A stretch of 64,000 nt of DNA from Provencibacterium sp. (GCA_022792175.1 JAAWAN010000008.1:62001-126000); one strand, 5' to 3'. Shown: positions 8,153 to 17,983, counted from the first letter of the stretch. The notes: generated from the sequence alone by a model not told the origin. A program made the numbers and translations.

Positions 8153-11100
8153 GTGAGATTGTTGAAAATAAAAAAGCCGACGGGGCGCTGTCTTGCCCTT
8201 CTTTTGGCAGGAACTCTCCTGTTTTCCAATAATTCTATACTGTTGGAGTATGTAAAAGCTGCTCCGGGGGATAATAATCAATCCCTGACGCTGGAATTCG
8301 AGACGGAGACAACAGATAAGCCGACCCAGGCGGATGTTATCCGCGGAGGGGATATCAACATCCGGGCGAGAAACACCACGGGCTATCAGATAAAGGACCA
8401 GAATCAGGCCCTGCTCATTCGAAAGGATGGGGAGGAAACGCAGACAACCGATCCTTTCAGGGTCGAAGTAATAGAGGCAGGCAAAGGGAACGGCAATGGC
8501 AATACAGACGACCTGTTTAAGCTGATTGCGCAGAATAAGGATAATATTCCGGTGGATACCGCGCCGGCCCACTATCTGGTCAACACCAATTACTATGCGA
8601 TGAAGAGTGAAGCGATGTCGGTGCAGATAAAGGGTGCCAGCGTTAATGCGGGCGGCACTTTTGAGTTGGCCGGTCAAAGCGTTGGTCATGATATTCAGGT
8701 GGAAAGCACCTCAAAGGCCAGGCTGGTTTACAAGGGCGCCGGGGTGATGGAGCTTGTGCCGGATGCCACCGAGCCAGGCGTTTTTACAGACTGGGATACG
8801 ACGGTAGTCGTACAGCCGGAAGGCGATCCGCTTGAATATGATGACTTGAACCGCGCTCCTACCCACCGCCTCTATATTAACCAGAAGGGCGGCGGCCGTT
8901 ACTTTGATTTTACGCCGAACGCCTCCTGGTATGAGGAGATTACTGACCCCAACGATCCGACGAAAACGGTCAAAATCAGGCACTATGGGATGCAGCCGGG
9001 CGACGAATTCGAGATTACTTTCGACTTTCTGCGTTCGCAGGACTTAGGCCTGCAGGTACATAGCCAGACGGACGCTCTCGAGCGGGTCACCAATCTGGCC
9101 GCCCATACCGATAACGTGCACAGCGGAGCGGAATATATCGAGATGGAGAACGAAAAAGACGAGCTATACTTCATCTCCGGGAACTTTAAGCTGCTCCGGC
9201 GCACCGAGACCTATGGGGAGCCGGTGCTGCTCACCTGGAAATTTTTCCAGGTGGATGAAAACGGCAATGCCACCGAACGCAACGACATTGTCCGGATTGA
9301 AGGCAACGGGGAATGGCAGACGGCGAAGGTGGAGCCGGAAATACAGGATATCAAGGGATATCTGGAGGTTACGGCCGACTACACCGGTGACTTTTTCCCA
9401 ATTAACGACAGTACCCTGACCTACGACGGGAGGAACGCCCGCGAGAAGGTGACCAAGCAGATTGCGGTCACCATTCATGGCACCGGCTATCCGGCGGAGA
9501 TCGAATCGTTCAGCTACACCATCGGGGCGAGCGGGCAGACGGTGACTACCAAGGAGCTGCCCAAGGGCACCTTTACGATGGATAAATATCAGGGCGGCAT
9601 CGCGGGTTATCCCGACCCGGAATACCCCTATATGGCGGTCGTCACCATCAATCCTGGCCGTGAAAACGGGTTTGCCAAGGAAATCGTGATCGATTCCAGC
9701 CAGCCGGAGGCGCTGCGAGCGACCATTCAGCAGGGCGCTTCCGAGCTGCCGACCCCCTATACCTTCGGTTCAGTTTTTAAAAACGACGGGGATAAGGTTA
9801 ATCCCAAATCGATTATTCTGACCCTGTATGCTGAAACGGCGGGGATGCTGACCAATCTGGATTTCCGCTTTTTTATTGAAGGCGGAGGCAACAGTCTGGT
9901 AGAGGACCCGCGCGCTGCGAAGTCGATGACCGTCCGGGTTATTGATACCTCGCCGGATGATACGGCAAAGCTGAAGGAACTGAGTATACGCGATAAAAAG
10001 AACAACCGGGTGGAGCTGGAGGGCTTCTCCTTCTCTCCGGATACGACCACCTATGAGTTCACCATCCCCTATGAGGTGGAAAATGTCATTTTAAAGCCAA
10101 CCGTCTGGGATACGGCGCAGAAGGATATCGGTGTTCTCGTCGAGTTCTATAACGACCGGGGAATGCGCGAAGAAGCGGGAGACAATATCTGGATTAATAA
10201 AGGAAAATCTCCCTTTGGCACCAACTGGTACGACGATCCGCTGGCTTCCGGCGAGGGTAAGCCCTCCATCCGCTCAGGGGTTTGGGGAGGCATGGAGGTA
10301 GCCTTCCCGGAGCCCGGCCAGAAAATCCGCATTACCTATAAGGTGCGCGCGCAGAACCCGGGCGTCACCCAGGACTACTGGGTGGAAATTACCCGCGCCA
10401 CGCCGAGTGATGACAGTACCCTCAAATCCCTGCAGCTGGTGGATGAAGAGGGAACCGACCATATGGTCCCCATTGAGGCGGGTGTGCTGGAGTATACCAT
10501 CCGTGTTCCCTACCGCACCAAGATGCTGCAGGTGCTTCCCGAGCTGAACCATGCGGGGGCAGAAATTTATGAGTATAAACCGGGGCTGACCAACAAGGAG
10601 ATTTTCGGCAGCAAAAACTGGCTTTCCACCTTCGAGAAGGATGAGATGCAGATGGATTTTCTCATCAACATCCGGGCGCAGAACAGGATAGAAGCGGATG
10701 AGTCGCACTATGTGATTCACATCCTGCGCGAAGAGCCGAGCGATATTTCCACTGCGACAAGCCTGGAGGTGACCGATGCTGAGGGCAACACGCTCACGAT
10801 GAATCCGGCTTTCGCAGGCGTTTTGGAGGATGAAAAGGCGGGCTATGCGGTCAGCGTTCCCTATGTGACCGACAAGGTGCGCATCAAAATTCATCCGGAG
10901 GACCCCTATGCGACCGCTCAGCTGGTTTACTGGGTCAACAACAGCCAGCGGGGACAGGAGCTGGTGACCGATGCGCTCTCCCGGCCGATTGATGTTCCGG
11001 TCAGAAGCGACGCGGCCCCCTATTATGAGATACAGGTCATCGTAACGGCGGAGAGCGGCAAGCAGACCATCTACCGGGTCCATGTGGAGCGCGCCGAGCC

Positions 11101-12679
11101 GGATACCGATGCGCACCTGGCCGGGTTGGACCTCAAGGACCTTCAGGGCGAGCTTCAGGATTTTGAAGATCCCTTTGATCCCGAGATACTGAACTATGAG
11201 GCCACCGTTCTCTACTCGGTCGATAAGGTAACGGTAACGCCCACCACCTCCTCTCCTACCGCCACGGTGACGGTCAACGGCCGGAAGGTGGAGAGCGGAG
11301 AAGCGAGCGCTACCATCAAGCTGGAGTATCCCAAATACAACGATATTGAGGTCAAGGTGACCGCACAGGATGGGGAGACCACCATGACCTACCGCATCCG
11401 CGTCAGAAGGGCGGATCCCTCCACCGACTCCCGCCTGCGCGCACTGGAGGTCAGCGATGTTGACCGTCTCAAGCCGGTCTTCCGCCCCAAACAGCTGCAG
11501 TACAGCGCGAATGTCAATGAAGGGGTGACTGAGGTCACGGTCACGGCGACAGCCAACGATCCGTTTGCTACTATCCAGATTGACGGGAAGGACGTGGTAA
11601 GCGGCCAGCCGAGCGAGCCGATTGCGCTGCTGGATATCCACCAGACGGTAACGATCGTGGTGACAGCGCAGGACGGCAAAAACTCGACCACCTATACGGT
11701 TGATCTCTATAACGCCAACATGGTGGAAAAGAGCTCGAATGCTGATCTCGCCGACCTGGAAGTGAAATATGGGCTGATGACACCGGAATTCGCCTCTTCG
11801 GTGACCTCCTATGAGGTAGCGGTGAAGGAGGATGTTTATTCAGTGGAAATCATCCCGACGCCGGCTGACCCGATGGCCAAGGTGCAGGTATTTGCCGGCA
11901 CGCTGGAAATCGGCGATGAGGAGGGCAACTACTCCCAGGCGATTGTGGATGGGGAGAATGAGTTTACCGTGCGCGTAACGGCGCCGGACGGGTCGAAGAC
12001 CAAGGATTATACCATTATGGTCTACCGCAACGAGGAGGATAAGATGGGCTTTTTAACGCCCATTACCGCCGAGGATATTGACTTTGAAAATTCCGGTGAT
12101 ATTATTGTTGTAGATATCACCAAGTATACGCGGGTGGCTGCAGATGTCTTCAATACCCTCAAGGACTATCCGGAGAAGACGATTATTTTCGAGGGCAATG
12201 ACTATTCTCTTCAGTTTGATGCGGCAGACATTCAGAAAATCATTCCGCATACCGATGTGTTCGACTTCTCGCTGAGCTTCAATCCGCCCGATCGGGATGA
12301 GATTATGTCGAAAATTCGCCGGTATTCGGACAACGACGGGGCCCGGATTGTACTGGTCCACTTTGGGGACAGCAAGGAACTGCCGGCGCCTGCCCGCTTT
12401 ACGCTCAGCCTCGGCCGGAAGTACCGCGATGAGCAGCTCTATTGGCACTACTGGAACAAAGAGCGCTCCCGCATCGATTACTACGGAACGGTGGATACCA
12501 ACTCAAAGGGTACCTTTGCAGTAAAGCTCGAGCGGCTGGGAGACTACATCATAGCCGATCAGCGCCTTGCCGGCTCGGAGGATAAATCCACCACTCTGGC
12601 GGCGGACGGCGACTTGAGTAAGGATACCTCGCTGCTTAAGACCAATCCGAACACCGGCGAACGGGGGAAGAGCGAATGA
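8153..12679 (+). CDS. Large secreted cell-surface protein with cadherin-like beta-sandwich repeats
   Basis: A 1508-residue exported protein, not part of the usual flagellar set. An N-terminal signal peptide (KIKKPTGRCLALLLAGTLLF, likely cleaved near VKA-AP at ~36) leads to a unique region to about residue 600. Then come about six tandem beta-sandwich modules (roughly 603-745, 751-860, 862-980, 983-1087, 1089-1190, 1193-1292), each with a Leu-x-x-Leu start, a V-P/Y strand core and an ending such as VTAQDG..TYTV; these fit the Cadherin-like (PF12733) family. A distinct 210-residue C-terminal domain ends in KTNPNTGERGKSE. NPNTG resembles sortase sorting motifs, but the hydrophobic segment that should follow is absent. 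It overlaps the sortase gene by four bases. The start is GTG 8153 or TTG 8162. Function unknown; a surface adhesin or scaffold is inferred. Confidence 0.8.
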   Translation: MRLLKIKKPTGRCLALLLAGTLLFSNNSILLEYVKAAPGDNNQSLTLEFETETTDKPTQADVIRGGDINIRARNTTGYQIKDQNQALLIRKDGEETQTTDPFRVEVIEAGKGNGNGNTDDLFKLIAQNKDNIPVDTAPAHYLVNTNYYAMKSEAMSVQIKGASVNAGGTFELAGQSVGHDIQVESTSKARLVYKGAGVMELVPDATEPGVFTDWDTTVVVQPEGDPLEYDDLNRAPTHRLYINQKGGGRYFDFTPNASWYEEITDPNDPTKTVKIRHYGMQPGDEFEITFDFLRSQDLGLQVHSQTDALERVTNLAAHTDNVHSGAEYIEMENEKDELYFISGNFKLLRRTETYGEPVLLTWKFFQVDENGNATERNDIVRIEGNGEWQTAKVEPEIQDIKGYLEVTADYTGDFFPINDSTLTYDGRNAREKVTKQIAVTIHGTGYPAEIESFSYTIGASGQTVTTKELPKGTFTMDKYQGGIAGYPDPEYPYMAVVTINPGRENGFAKEIVIDSSQPEALRATIQQGASELPTPYTFGSVFKNDGDKVNPKSIILTLYAETAGMLTNLDFRFFIEGGGNSLVEDPRAAKSMTVRVIDTSPDDTAKLKELSIRDKKNNRVELEGFSFSPDTTTYEFTIPYEVENVILKPTVWDTAQKDIGVLVEFYNDRGMREEAGDNIWINKGKSPFGTNWYDDPLASGEGKPSIRSGVWGGMEVAFPEPGQKIRITYKVRAQNPGVTQDYWVEITRATPSDDSTLKSLQLVDEEGTDHMVPIEAGVLEYTIRVPYRTKMLQVLPELNHAGAEIYEYKPGLTNKEIFGSKNWLSTFEKDEMQMDFLINIRAQNRIEADESHYVIHILREEPSDISTATSLEVTDAEGNTLTMNPAFAGVLEDEKAGYAVSVPYVTDKVRIKIHPEDPYATAQLVYWVNNSQRGQELVTDALSRPIDVPVRSDAAPYYEIQVIVTAESGKQTIYRVHVERAEPDTDAHLAGLDLKDLQGELQDFEDPFDPEILNYEATVLYSVDKVTVTPTTSSPTATVTVNGRKVESGEASATIKLEYPKYNDIEVKVTAQDGETTMTYRIRVRRADPSTDSRLRALEVSDVDRLKPVFRPKQLQYSANVNEGVTEVTVTATANDPFATIQIDGKDVVSGQPSEPIALLDIHQTVTIVVTAQDGKNSTTYTVDLYNANMVEKSSNADLADLEVKYGLMTPEFASSVTSYEVAVKEDVYSVEIIPTPADPMAKVQVFAGTLEIGDEEGNYSQAIVDGENEFTVRVTAPDGSKTKDYTIMVYRNEEDKMGFLTPITAEDIDFENSGDIIVVDITKYTRVAADVFNTLKDYPEKTIIFEGNDYSLQFDAADIQKIIPHTDVFDFSLSFNPPDRDEIMSKIRRYSDNDGARIVLVHFGDSKELPAPARFTLSLGRKYRDEQLYWHYWNKERSRIDYYGTVDTNSKGTFAVKLERLGDYIIADQRLAGSEDKSTTLAADGDLSKDTSLLKTNPNTGERGKSE

Positions 12680-13587
12680 AAAAAGTTTTAGCGCTCGTCT
12701 CTGTTCTTTTGGTGGCCATAGTGGGGGCAGCAGCCTATCTGCTGCTCGGCCCCTCTGGCCTGCTGCAGGAAACGGCCGCCTCCTCTTCCAGCGCTTCCAG
12801 CGCTTCCAGCGCTTCGCAGGGGAGCGCGGCCTCCTCGGAGACCTCCAGCAGCCCCGGCCAGCTCAGCAAGCGCAAGGCTCCGGAGACGGTGGCCGACCTG
12901 CTGGAAACCATCCACTATGAAGTGAGTCAGAACCCGGATACGGTGGGCTGGCTGAGCGTACCGGATACCGATATTGAAAACAGCGTTGTGCAGTCTCACG
13001 ATAACCATTACTACCTGCGGCGTACTGAGCGCAGGGAGGAGGATATCTACGGATGCTATTTTGCAGACTACGAATGCTCCTTCGGTTCGCGGGATGAGCT
13101 CAGCGCCAATACGGTCATCTATGGGCACAGCGATTTGAAGGATAATCCGGATGGGCCGCGCTTTTCCCAGCTTTTTAAGTTTGCAGATGAAAGCTTTGCC
13201 CGCCGGCATCCTACCTTTTCCTTTTCAACCGTTTATGAGCCGATGAACTGGGAGATTTTCGCTGTTTTTTATGCGGATACCAGTTTCGCTTATAACCAGG
13301 CAAGGCTCTCGGAGGAGGAGCTGGAGGTGCTGATTGCCGAAGCGCGGCGCAAATCCATCTACCAGTATGACACAGAGGTCTCCGGGACGGATAAGATTAT
13401 TACCCTCTCCACCTGCACGGTGAAATACGGTTCCCGCAATGATCAGCGCTTTGTCGTAATGGCAAAGCTGCTGCCTGCAGATGCGCAGCTGGCAAAGGAA
13501 GCGGCGCTGAGTGCCAATCCGAACCCGGAGCAGCCTGCCTTTATGGGCGGTGAAGCGGCCGCACAGAAGACAGAGTCGGCCGCCTGA
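12676..13587 (+). CDS. Class B-type sortase
   Basis: Sortases are membrane-anchored transpeptidases that cleave a sorting motif and attach the protein to the cell wall. This 303-residue protein has an N-terminal membrane anchor (residues 4-24), a Ser/Ala-rich linker (about 36-62), and a sortase domain with His151 in YGHSD, Cys247 in TLSTCT and Arg258 in NDQRFVV. The NTVIYGH..., HP and LSTCT spacing resembles class B enzymes. The C-terminal tail (last ~35 residues) is extra. The ATG overlaps the stop of the preceding surface-protein gene (ATGA), so the two are translationally coupled; that protein is the likely substrate. Confidence 0.88.
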   Translation: MKKVLALVSVLLVAIVGAAAYLLLGPSGLLQETAASSSSASSASSASQGSAASSETSSSPGQLSKRKAPETVADLLETIHYEVSQNPDTVGWLSVPDTDIENSVVQSHDNHYYLRRTERREEDIYGCYFADYECSFGSRDELSANTVIYGHSDLKDNPDGPRFSQLFKFADESFARRHPTFSFSTVYEPMNWEIFAVFYADTSFAYNQARLSEEELEVLIAEARRKSIYQYDTEVSGTDKIITLSTCTVKYGSRNDQRFVVMAKLLPADAQLAKEAALSANPNPEQPAFMGGEAAAQKTESAA

Positions 13588-13658
13588 TCCTCTTTTGCAG
13601 CGCTTCTGCTCTTCATTTTGAATTTTAAGCCGTCTAAAAAACGGCGAAGGAGGTCAAT

Positions 13659-14024
13659 ATGTTTCTGGACAACAGCTCGTTGGCTGCGATGCGCGCAAGT
13701 CTGAACGGCCTGCAGCTCAAGCAGCAGGTTATTTCACACAACATCGCAAACTATGAAACGCCGGACTATAAGGCGCGTACCGTTTCCTTTGAAGAGGTGC
13801 TCTCGAGCGCACAGAAGAATGGAAAGGCCACAGAGAACACCCGCTATCTTGCCCACATTGCCACTAACAGCACGACCGATATCCGGCTCGATGGAAACAA
13901 TGTGGATTTGGAACGCGAAAATCTCGAGCTTTTTGACAGTTATCTGCAGATGTCCTACCTCTATCAGAAGATTGGCGGAGAATTTTCCAACCTGCGCTAT
14001 GTACTCAACCAGTCTATGAAGTAA
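13659..14024 (+). CDS. flgB: Flagellar basal-body rod protein FlgB
   Basis: FlgB is the proximal rod protein. The 121-residue product has the rod-protein motif ISHNIANYETPDYKA (residues 28-42), length typical of FlgB, and a C-terminal helix with NLRYVLNQ. A strong GAAGGAGG site precedes the ATG. A small GCCGT/ACGGC stem (13629-13645) lies just before this site. flgC and fliE follow, the standard flgBC-fliE order. Confidence 0.95.
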   Translation: MFLDNSSLAAMRASLNGLQLKQQVISHNIANYETPDYKARTVSFEEVLSSAQKNGKATENTRYLAHIATNSTTDIRLDGNNVDLERENLELFDSYLQMSYLYQKIGGEFSNLRYVLNQSMK

Positions 14025-14047
14025 ATTCAGAAAAGGAGATAGATTCC

Positions 14048-14476
14048 ATGCTGAGTTCTTTGAGCATTGCCGGTTCGGCTTTAACGGCAGAGCGCTACCG
14101 CATGAACGTTGCGCTACAGAATCTGGCGAACATCAGCACTACCCGCAGCGCCGAGGATGGCGAGCCCTATCGCCGCAAGCAGGTGGTATTCGAGGAGCGC
14201 GCCGTTGACTTTAAGAAAATTCTCGAAAATGAGCAGGGAAAGGTGAACGGGGGCGTCCGGGTTGCGGAGGTCATCTCGAGCGACCGCGATTTTATTCCGG
14301 TCTATGATCCTACACATCCCGATGCGAATGAGGAAGGCTACGTCATGTATCCGAACGTAAACCGCGCGGAGGAGCAGGTGGATTTAATGGCCGCTTCCAG
14401 AGCCTATGAGGCAAATTTAACGGCTCTTAATGTTATCAAGTCTACTGCCTTGAAAGCATTGGAAATTGGAAAATAA
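14048..14476 (+). CDS. flgC: Flagellar basal-body rod protein FlgC
   Basis: FlgC is a rod subunit. The 142-residue product has the N-terminal helix (SLSIAGSALTAERYRMNVALQNLANI), the DPTHPDANEEGYVMYPNVN loop typical of FlgC, and the C-terminal helix ending VIKSTALKALEIGK. AAAAGGAG lies upstream of the ATG. Unlike many relatives, flgC is followed by a strong terminator before fliE. Confidence 0.95.
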   Translation: MLSSLSIAGSALTAERYRMNVALQNLANISTTRSAEDGEPYRRKQVVFEERAVDFKKILENEQGKVNGGVRVAEVISSDRDFIPVYDPTHPDANEEGYVMYPNVNRAEEQVDLMAASRAYEANLTALNVIKSTALKALEIGK

Positions 14477-14492
14477 AAGGGAACGATAAGAA

Positions 14493-14567
14493 AAAATTGC
14501 CGGTATCCAGAAATTGCTTTCTTTATAGGAAGAATCTTCTTGCGGATATCGGCAATTTTATTTTTTC
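14493..14567 (+). terminator. Rho-independent terminator after flgC
   Basis: Arms 14493-14508 and 14544-14559 form a 16-bp stem with one G-U pair around a 35-base loop, followed by TTTTATTTTTTC. It lies 16 bases after the flgC stop. Confidence 0.75.
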
Positions 14568-14702
14568 TATATATTTTTGACGGACTGATCCTTTGAATTT
14601 GTCCTATTATGTATAAATTTAGCCCCTGATTTACAGAATTTATCCCTTTTTTTCTTTTTGCACGTAAATTTTGTTTATTGTCCCAAATACTGTTTCGCGT
14701 TC

Positions 14703-14731
14703 TTGACTTGAATCTACAAAACGTATATACT
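14703..14731 (+). promoter_or_regulatory. Sigma-A-type promoter for the fliE-fliF transcript
   Basis: TTGACT (14703-14708), 17-base spacer, TATACT (14726-14731). It is located after the flgC terminator and 178 bases before the fliE start. The rest of the 14568-14908 gap shows no convincing gene. Confidence 0.7.
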
Positions 14732-14908
14732 GAATAGGAGCGATTTCTGGTAACGGTATATCTTTATCTTTTTGTACATAAAATGGGAGAGATATACAGT
14801 CCCGGAAGTATTCCCTTCCGGGGAAGGAGTATTCCTTTTCTGGAGTCTTACGGTATCCTGTCTTCGGTTTTTCTGATTTGCATTCTAGGAGCAATGGAGG
14901 TTATAGCA

Positions 14909-15211
14909 GTGTTTATTGTACCAATTACCCGGCTTTCCCCACCTGAAACCCCGGCCGGACAGACGGCTGTTTCGAAATCCGTTATGGATGGGTTGCCTTT
15001 TTCAGATATATTGCAAAGTGCGATTGAAGAATATCGTCAGGCCGAGGAGGCCTCTAAGGCGGATGCACATGCCCTTGCTTCCGGCAGCATTGAAAATCTT
15101 GCGGATGCGATGATTCATTCGCTCCAGCTGTCTACGGCGATAGAGCTTACCACCCAGGTTGCCACGCGGGCTGTCAACAGCTATAAGGAAATTATGCAGA
15201 TGCAGGTTTAA
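14909..15211 (+). CDS. fliE: Flagellar hook-basal body protein FliE
   Basis: FliE links the MS ring to the rod. The product from GTG 14909 is 100 residues, the usual FliE length, with the conserved C-terminal region LTTQVATRAVNSYKEIMQM. The frame is open further upstream (ATG 14894 and 14783), but GTG 14909 has GGAGG eight bases upstream and yields the compact form; an upstream ATG has poor spacing. fliF follows after 161 bases. Confidence 0.9.
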   Translation: MFIVPITRLSPPETPAGQTAVSKSVMDGLPFSDILQSAIEEYRQAEEASKADAHALASGSIENLADAMIHSLQLSTAIELTTQVATRAVNSYKEIMQMQV

Positions 15212-15372
15212 TCTGCCTTTGTAAACTGAGGATTCCCAAGGTTCTTTTCAAAATTTTGGCCTTTTGACGCGGATCCGATTTATTAAAATTTGGCCGGCGC
15301 CGTTAAGGGGCTTTATCGTTTTGTAGCCGGGCCATCCCTCTTATAATTTTATGAAAATGGTTTGGGGTAAAA

Positions 15373-16974
15373 ATGAAAGAACAATGGATGAAAATGCTTG
15401 CGGGCATAAAGGAATTCTGGGGTAAGCTCTCCCAAAAAACGAAGATACTTGCAGCCGCGATTGCCGGAGTGGTTGTTCTGGCTGGGGTTGCTTTTGCTGT
15501 TTGGCTGTGGTCAAATGCATCCGATTCTGGTTATGAAATACTTTATCCGGGTATTACCCAGGCGGAAACGATGCAGGTATATGCTGCCCTTCAATCGATG
15601 GAGGGCGTTTCGCCGACGCTCAATTCCCAGGGCCAGCTGATGGTGCCTAAAGAGCAGAAGGATAATCTGATTCTTCAGCTGGCCGGCAAGGGTTATCCGC
15701 AGACGACCCTTGCTTATGATACCTTTTTAAGCAATACCGGTTTCACCATGACTGAGATGGAGAAGAAGGAGCTGCTGCTCTTTCAGCTGCAGGACCGGCT
15801 GCAGGACAGCATACGTACCCTTAGCGGTGTTGAGTCTGCCATCGTAACCATTACGGTGCCGGAGGATTCGAACTATGTGTGGGAGACCCAGCAGGAGGTG
15901 AGCACGGCGAGCGTCATCCTCGGCCTTCAGGAGGGGACGGCGCTGACGCCCGAGCAGGTGACGGCTATCCGCAACGTCGTCGCTTATGCGACCCCGAAGT
16001 TGGAGCCGGAGAATGTCCGGGTGGTCGATGCGGGGACAGGCATTGACCTTGAGGCGGAGTCGGATGTGGCAACGAGCGGCGTAGATTTTGAACGGCTGGA
16101 ATATGAGCGGCAGATTGAAAAGCAGATTGTCAATAAGGTCAAAGAGCTGCTTTCTTCAGTCTATGGGCCGAACGTGACGGCGGTGGCCACCGTGCGCCTC
16201 AATTATGACGTAACCAAATCCGAGCTGCGCGAGCTGATACCGGGCGATGACGGCAACGGTATGAAGACGCACCGGGACGAACAGTATTCCCTGAATGGCG
16301 CAGTGGCGGCAGGGGATATTGTAGGAGAAGAAAATAATACCGATGTTCCGGGCTATGTCAACAGCTCTACTTCTGGTTCGGATACGCAGACGACCAATTA
16401 TCAGAGCAGCACCGATTATGAATTCGGCGAGCGGATTGTGCAGACGGAAAACGGGCAGGCCTATATTGAGGATGCCAGCGTTTCGGTGCTTGTTCAGGAT
16501 GAGAACTTTACAACCGAGAAGCAGGAGCGGCTGGTTGAAATTATCTCGAAGGGTGTTTTGATCAACCGGAACTCTATTTCGGTGGAATACATAGATTTAG
16601 GTAGCGGCGATTCTCTCCCGGCAGATACCGAGCCGGAGCCTGGTAGCGAGGGTACCTCCTTCTGGCGCAGCAAACTCTTCTGGATTATCGCAGGTGCTTC
16701 TTTGTTGCTGCTGTTAATTATTGTGCTTGTGATTATTATCCTGGTCCGCCGCAATGCAAAGAAGAAGGTTCTGATTGCAGCCAAGGAGGCGGAGAACCTG
16801 ATGCGCACGGCACAAGAGGAGATTGATGAGCACAAGCGGATGCTGGCGGAGGCTGCACAGGCAAACAGCGACCCGAAGGACAACGCCATTGCAGACGAGG
16901 TGCGCGAATTTGCCAAGCAGAATCCTGAAATCACTGCTACGCTCATTCGCTCGCTGCTGAAGGAGGATGCATGA
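15373..16974 (+). CDS. fliF: Flagellar MS-ring protein FliF
   Basis: FliF forms the membrane ring on which the motor is built. The 533-residue protein has a membrane segment near residues 26-46, ring-building domains in the periplasm-facing part, a second membrane segment near 437-461, and a cytoplasmic C-terminal tail that binds FliG. The start ATG has a weak but acceptable TTGGGGTAAAA upstream. Downstream, fliG starts two bases past the stop, so the two products are likely made in matched amounts. Confidence 0.95.
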   Translation: MKEQWMKMLAGIKEFWGKLSQKTKILAAAIAGVVVLAGVAFAVWLWSNASDSGYEILYPGITQAETMQVYAALQSMEGVSPTLNSQGQLMVPKEQKDNLILQLAGKGYPQTTLAYDTFLSNTGFTMTEMEKKELLLFQLQDRLQDSIRTLSGVESAIVTITVPEDSNYVWETQQEVSTASVILGLQEGTALTPEQVTAIRNVVAYATPKLEPENVRVVDAGTGIDLEAESDVATSGVDFERLEYERQIEKQIVNKVKELLSSVYGPNVTAVATVRLNYDVTKSELRELIPGDDGNGMKTHRDEQYSLNGAVAAGDIVGEENNTDVPGYVNSSTSGSDTQTTNYQSSTDYEFGERIVQTENGQAYIEDASVSVLVQDENFTTEKQERLVEIISKGVLINRNSISVEYIDLGSGDSLPADTEPEPGSEGTSFWRSKLFWIIAGASLLLLLIIVLVIIILVRRNAKKKVLIAAKEAENLMRTAQEEIDEHKRMLAEAAQANSDPKDNAIADEVREFAKQNPEITATLIRSLLKEDA

Positions 16975-16975
16975 T

Positions 16976-17983
16976 ATGCCGCAGACAAAGATGACAGCGC
17001 TTGAAAAGGCGGCTGCGGTTATCATCGCTCTGGGGGCGGATACCGCTTCCGAGGTCTATAAATATCTGCGTGAGGAAGAAATTGAGCAGATTTCGCTGGA
17101 AATCGCTAAAATTGAGCGGATGTCCCCCGAGGACCTCAAAGAAGTTATTGATGATTTCTATGGCCTGTGCATCACCCAGAAGGTGATTGCAGAGGGCGGC
17201 GTAGCCTATGCGCGCGATGTTTTGGAAAAGGCCTTTGGCTCGCAGCAGGCCCTTTCGCTGATGGACCGCGTTTCCAAATCGCTGCGCACCCGCGCATTTG
17301 ACTTTATCCGCAAGGCGGATTACAAGAACCTTCTGATGATGATTCAAAACGAGCATCCGCAGACGATTGCGCTGGTGCTCTCCTATGCGCGCGCCGAGCA
17401 GGCCTCTCAGATTGTTGCCGAGCTGCCGCGCAATATTCAGATTGATGTTATCGAGCGCATCGCCAAGCTCGACCGCGCTTCTCCTGAAATTATCAGCATT
17501 GTGGAAAAAACGCTGGAGAACAAGTTCTCTTCGGTTATCTCGGTCGATCTCATGGAGGTTGGCGGTGTCGATTATATTGCCGATATCATGAACAATGTCG
17601 ACCGCAGCACCGAGAAATACATCTTCGACGAGCTGGGCAACAGCGACCCCGAGCTCAGCGAGGAAATCCGCAAGCGCATGTTCGTTTTCGAGGATATTAC
17701 CTCGCTCGACAACATGGCGATTCAGCGCTTTATCCGGGAGGTCGATTCGAAGGATCTCGCCGTGGCCCTCAAGGCAGCCAACGAGGAGGTCAGCGGCATT
17801 ATCTTCCAGAATATGTCCCAGAGAATGCGCGAGACCGTTCAGCAGGATATTCAGTATCTGCACAATGTGCGCATGAAGGATGTCGAGGAGGCACAGCAGA
17901 AGATTGTTGGCATTATCCGGCAGCTTGAGGAGGCCGGGGAGATTGTGATTTCCAAGGGCGGAAAGGATGAGGTGATTGTCTAG
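16976..17983 (+). CDS. fliG: Flagellar motor switch protein FliG
   Basis: FliG is the switch-complex subunit touching the stator. The 335-residue protein has the three-domain layout, with the EHPQT(I)ALVLSY motif in the middle and the charged C-terminal helices that contact MotA. ATG 16976 is preferred over 16967 because AGGAGG then has nine bases of spacing; with 16967 the site abuts the codon. The last codons overlap fliH. Confidence 0.96.
   Translation: MPQTKMTALEKAAAVIIALGADTASEVYKYLREEEIEQISLEIAKIERMSPEDLKEVIDDFYGLCITQKVIAEGGVAYARDVLEKAFGSQQALSLMDRVSKSLRTRAFDFIRKADYKNLLMMIQNEHPQTIALVLSYARAEQASQIVAELPRNIQIDVIERIAKLDRASPEIISIVEKTLENKFSSVISVDLMEVGGVDYIADIMNNVDRSTEKYIFDELGNSDPELSEEIRKRMFVFEDITSLDNMAIQRFIREVDSKDLAVALKAANEEVSGIIFQNMSQRMRETVQQDIQYLHNVRMKDVEEAQQKIVGIIRQLEEAGEIVISKGGKDEVIV

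Noticed and set aside
10274-11641. A long minus-strand open frame (455 codons) opposite the surface-protein gene
   Set aside because: It is a mirror of the repeat-protein coding sequence, with no ribosome site and no recognisable domain.
14640-14894. Minus-strand frame in the flgC-fliE gap
   Set aside because: It starts at TTG without a ribosome site and overlaps a good promoter on the + strand.
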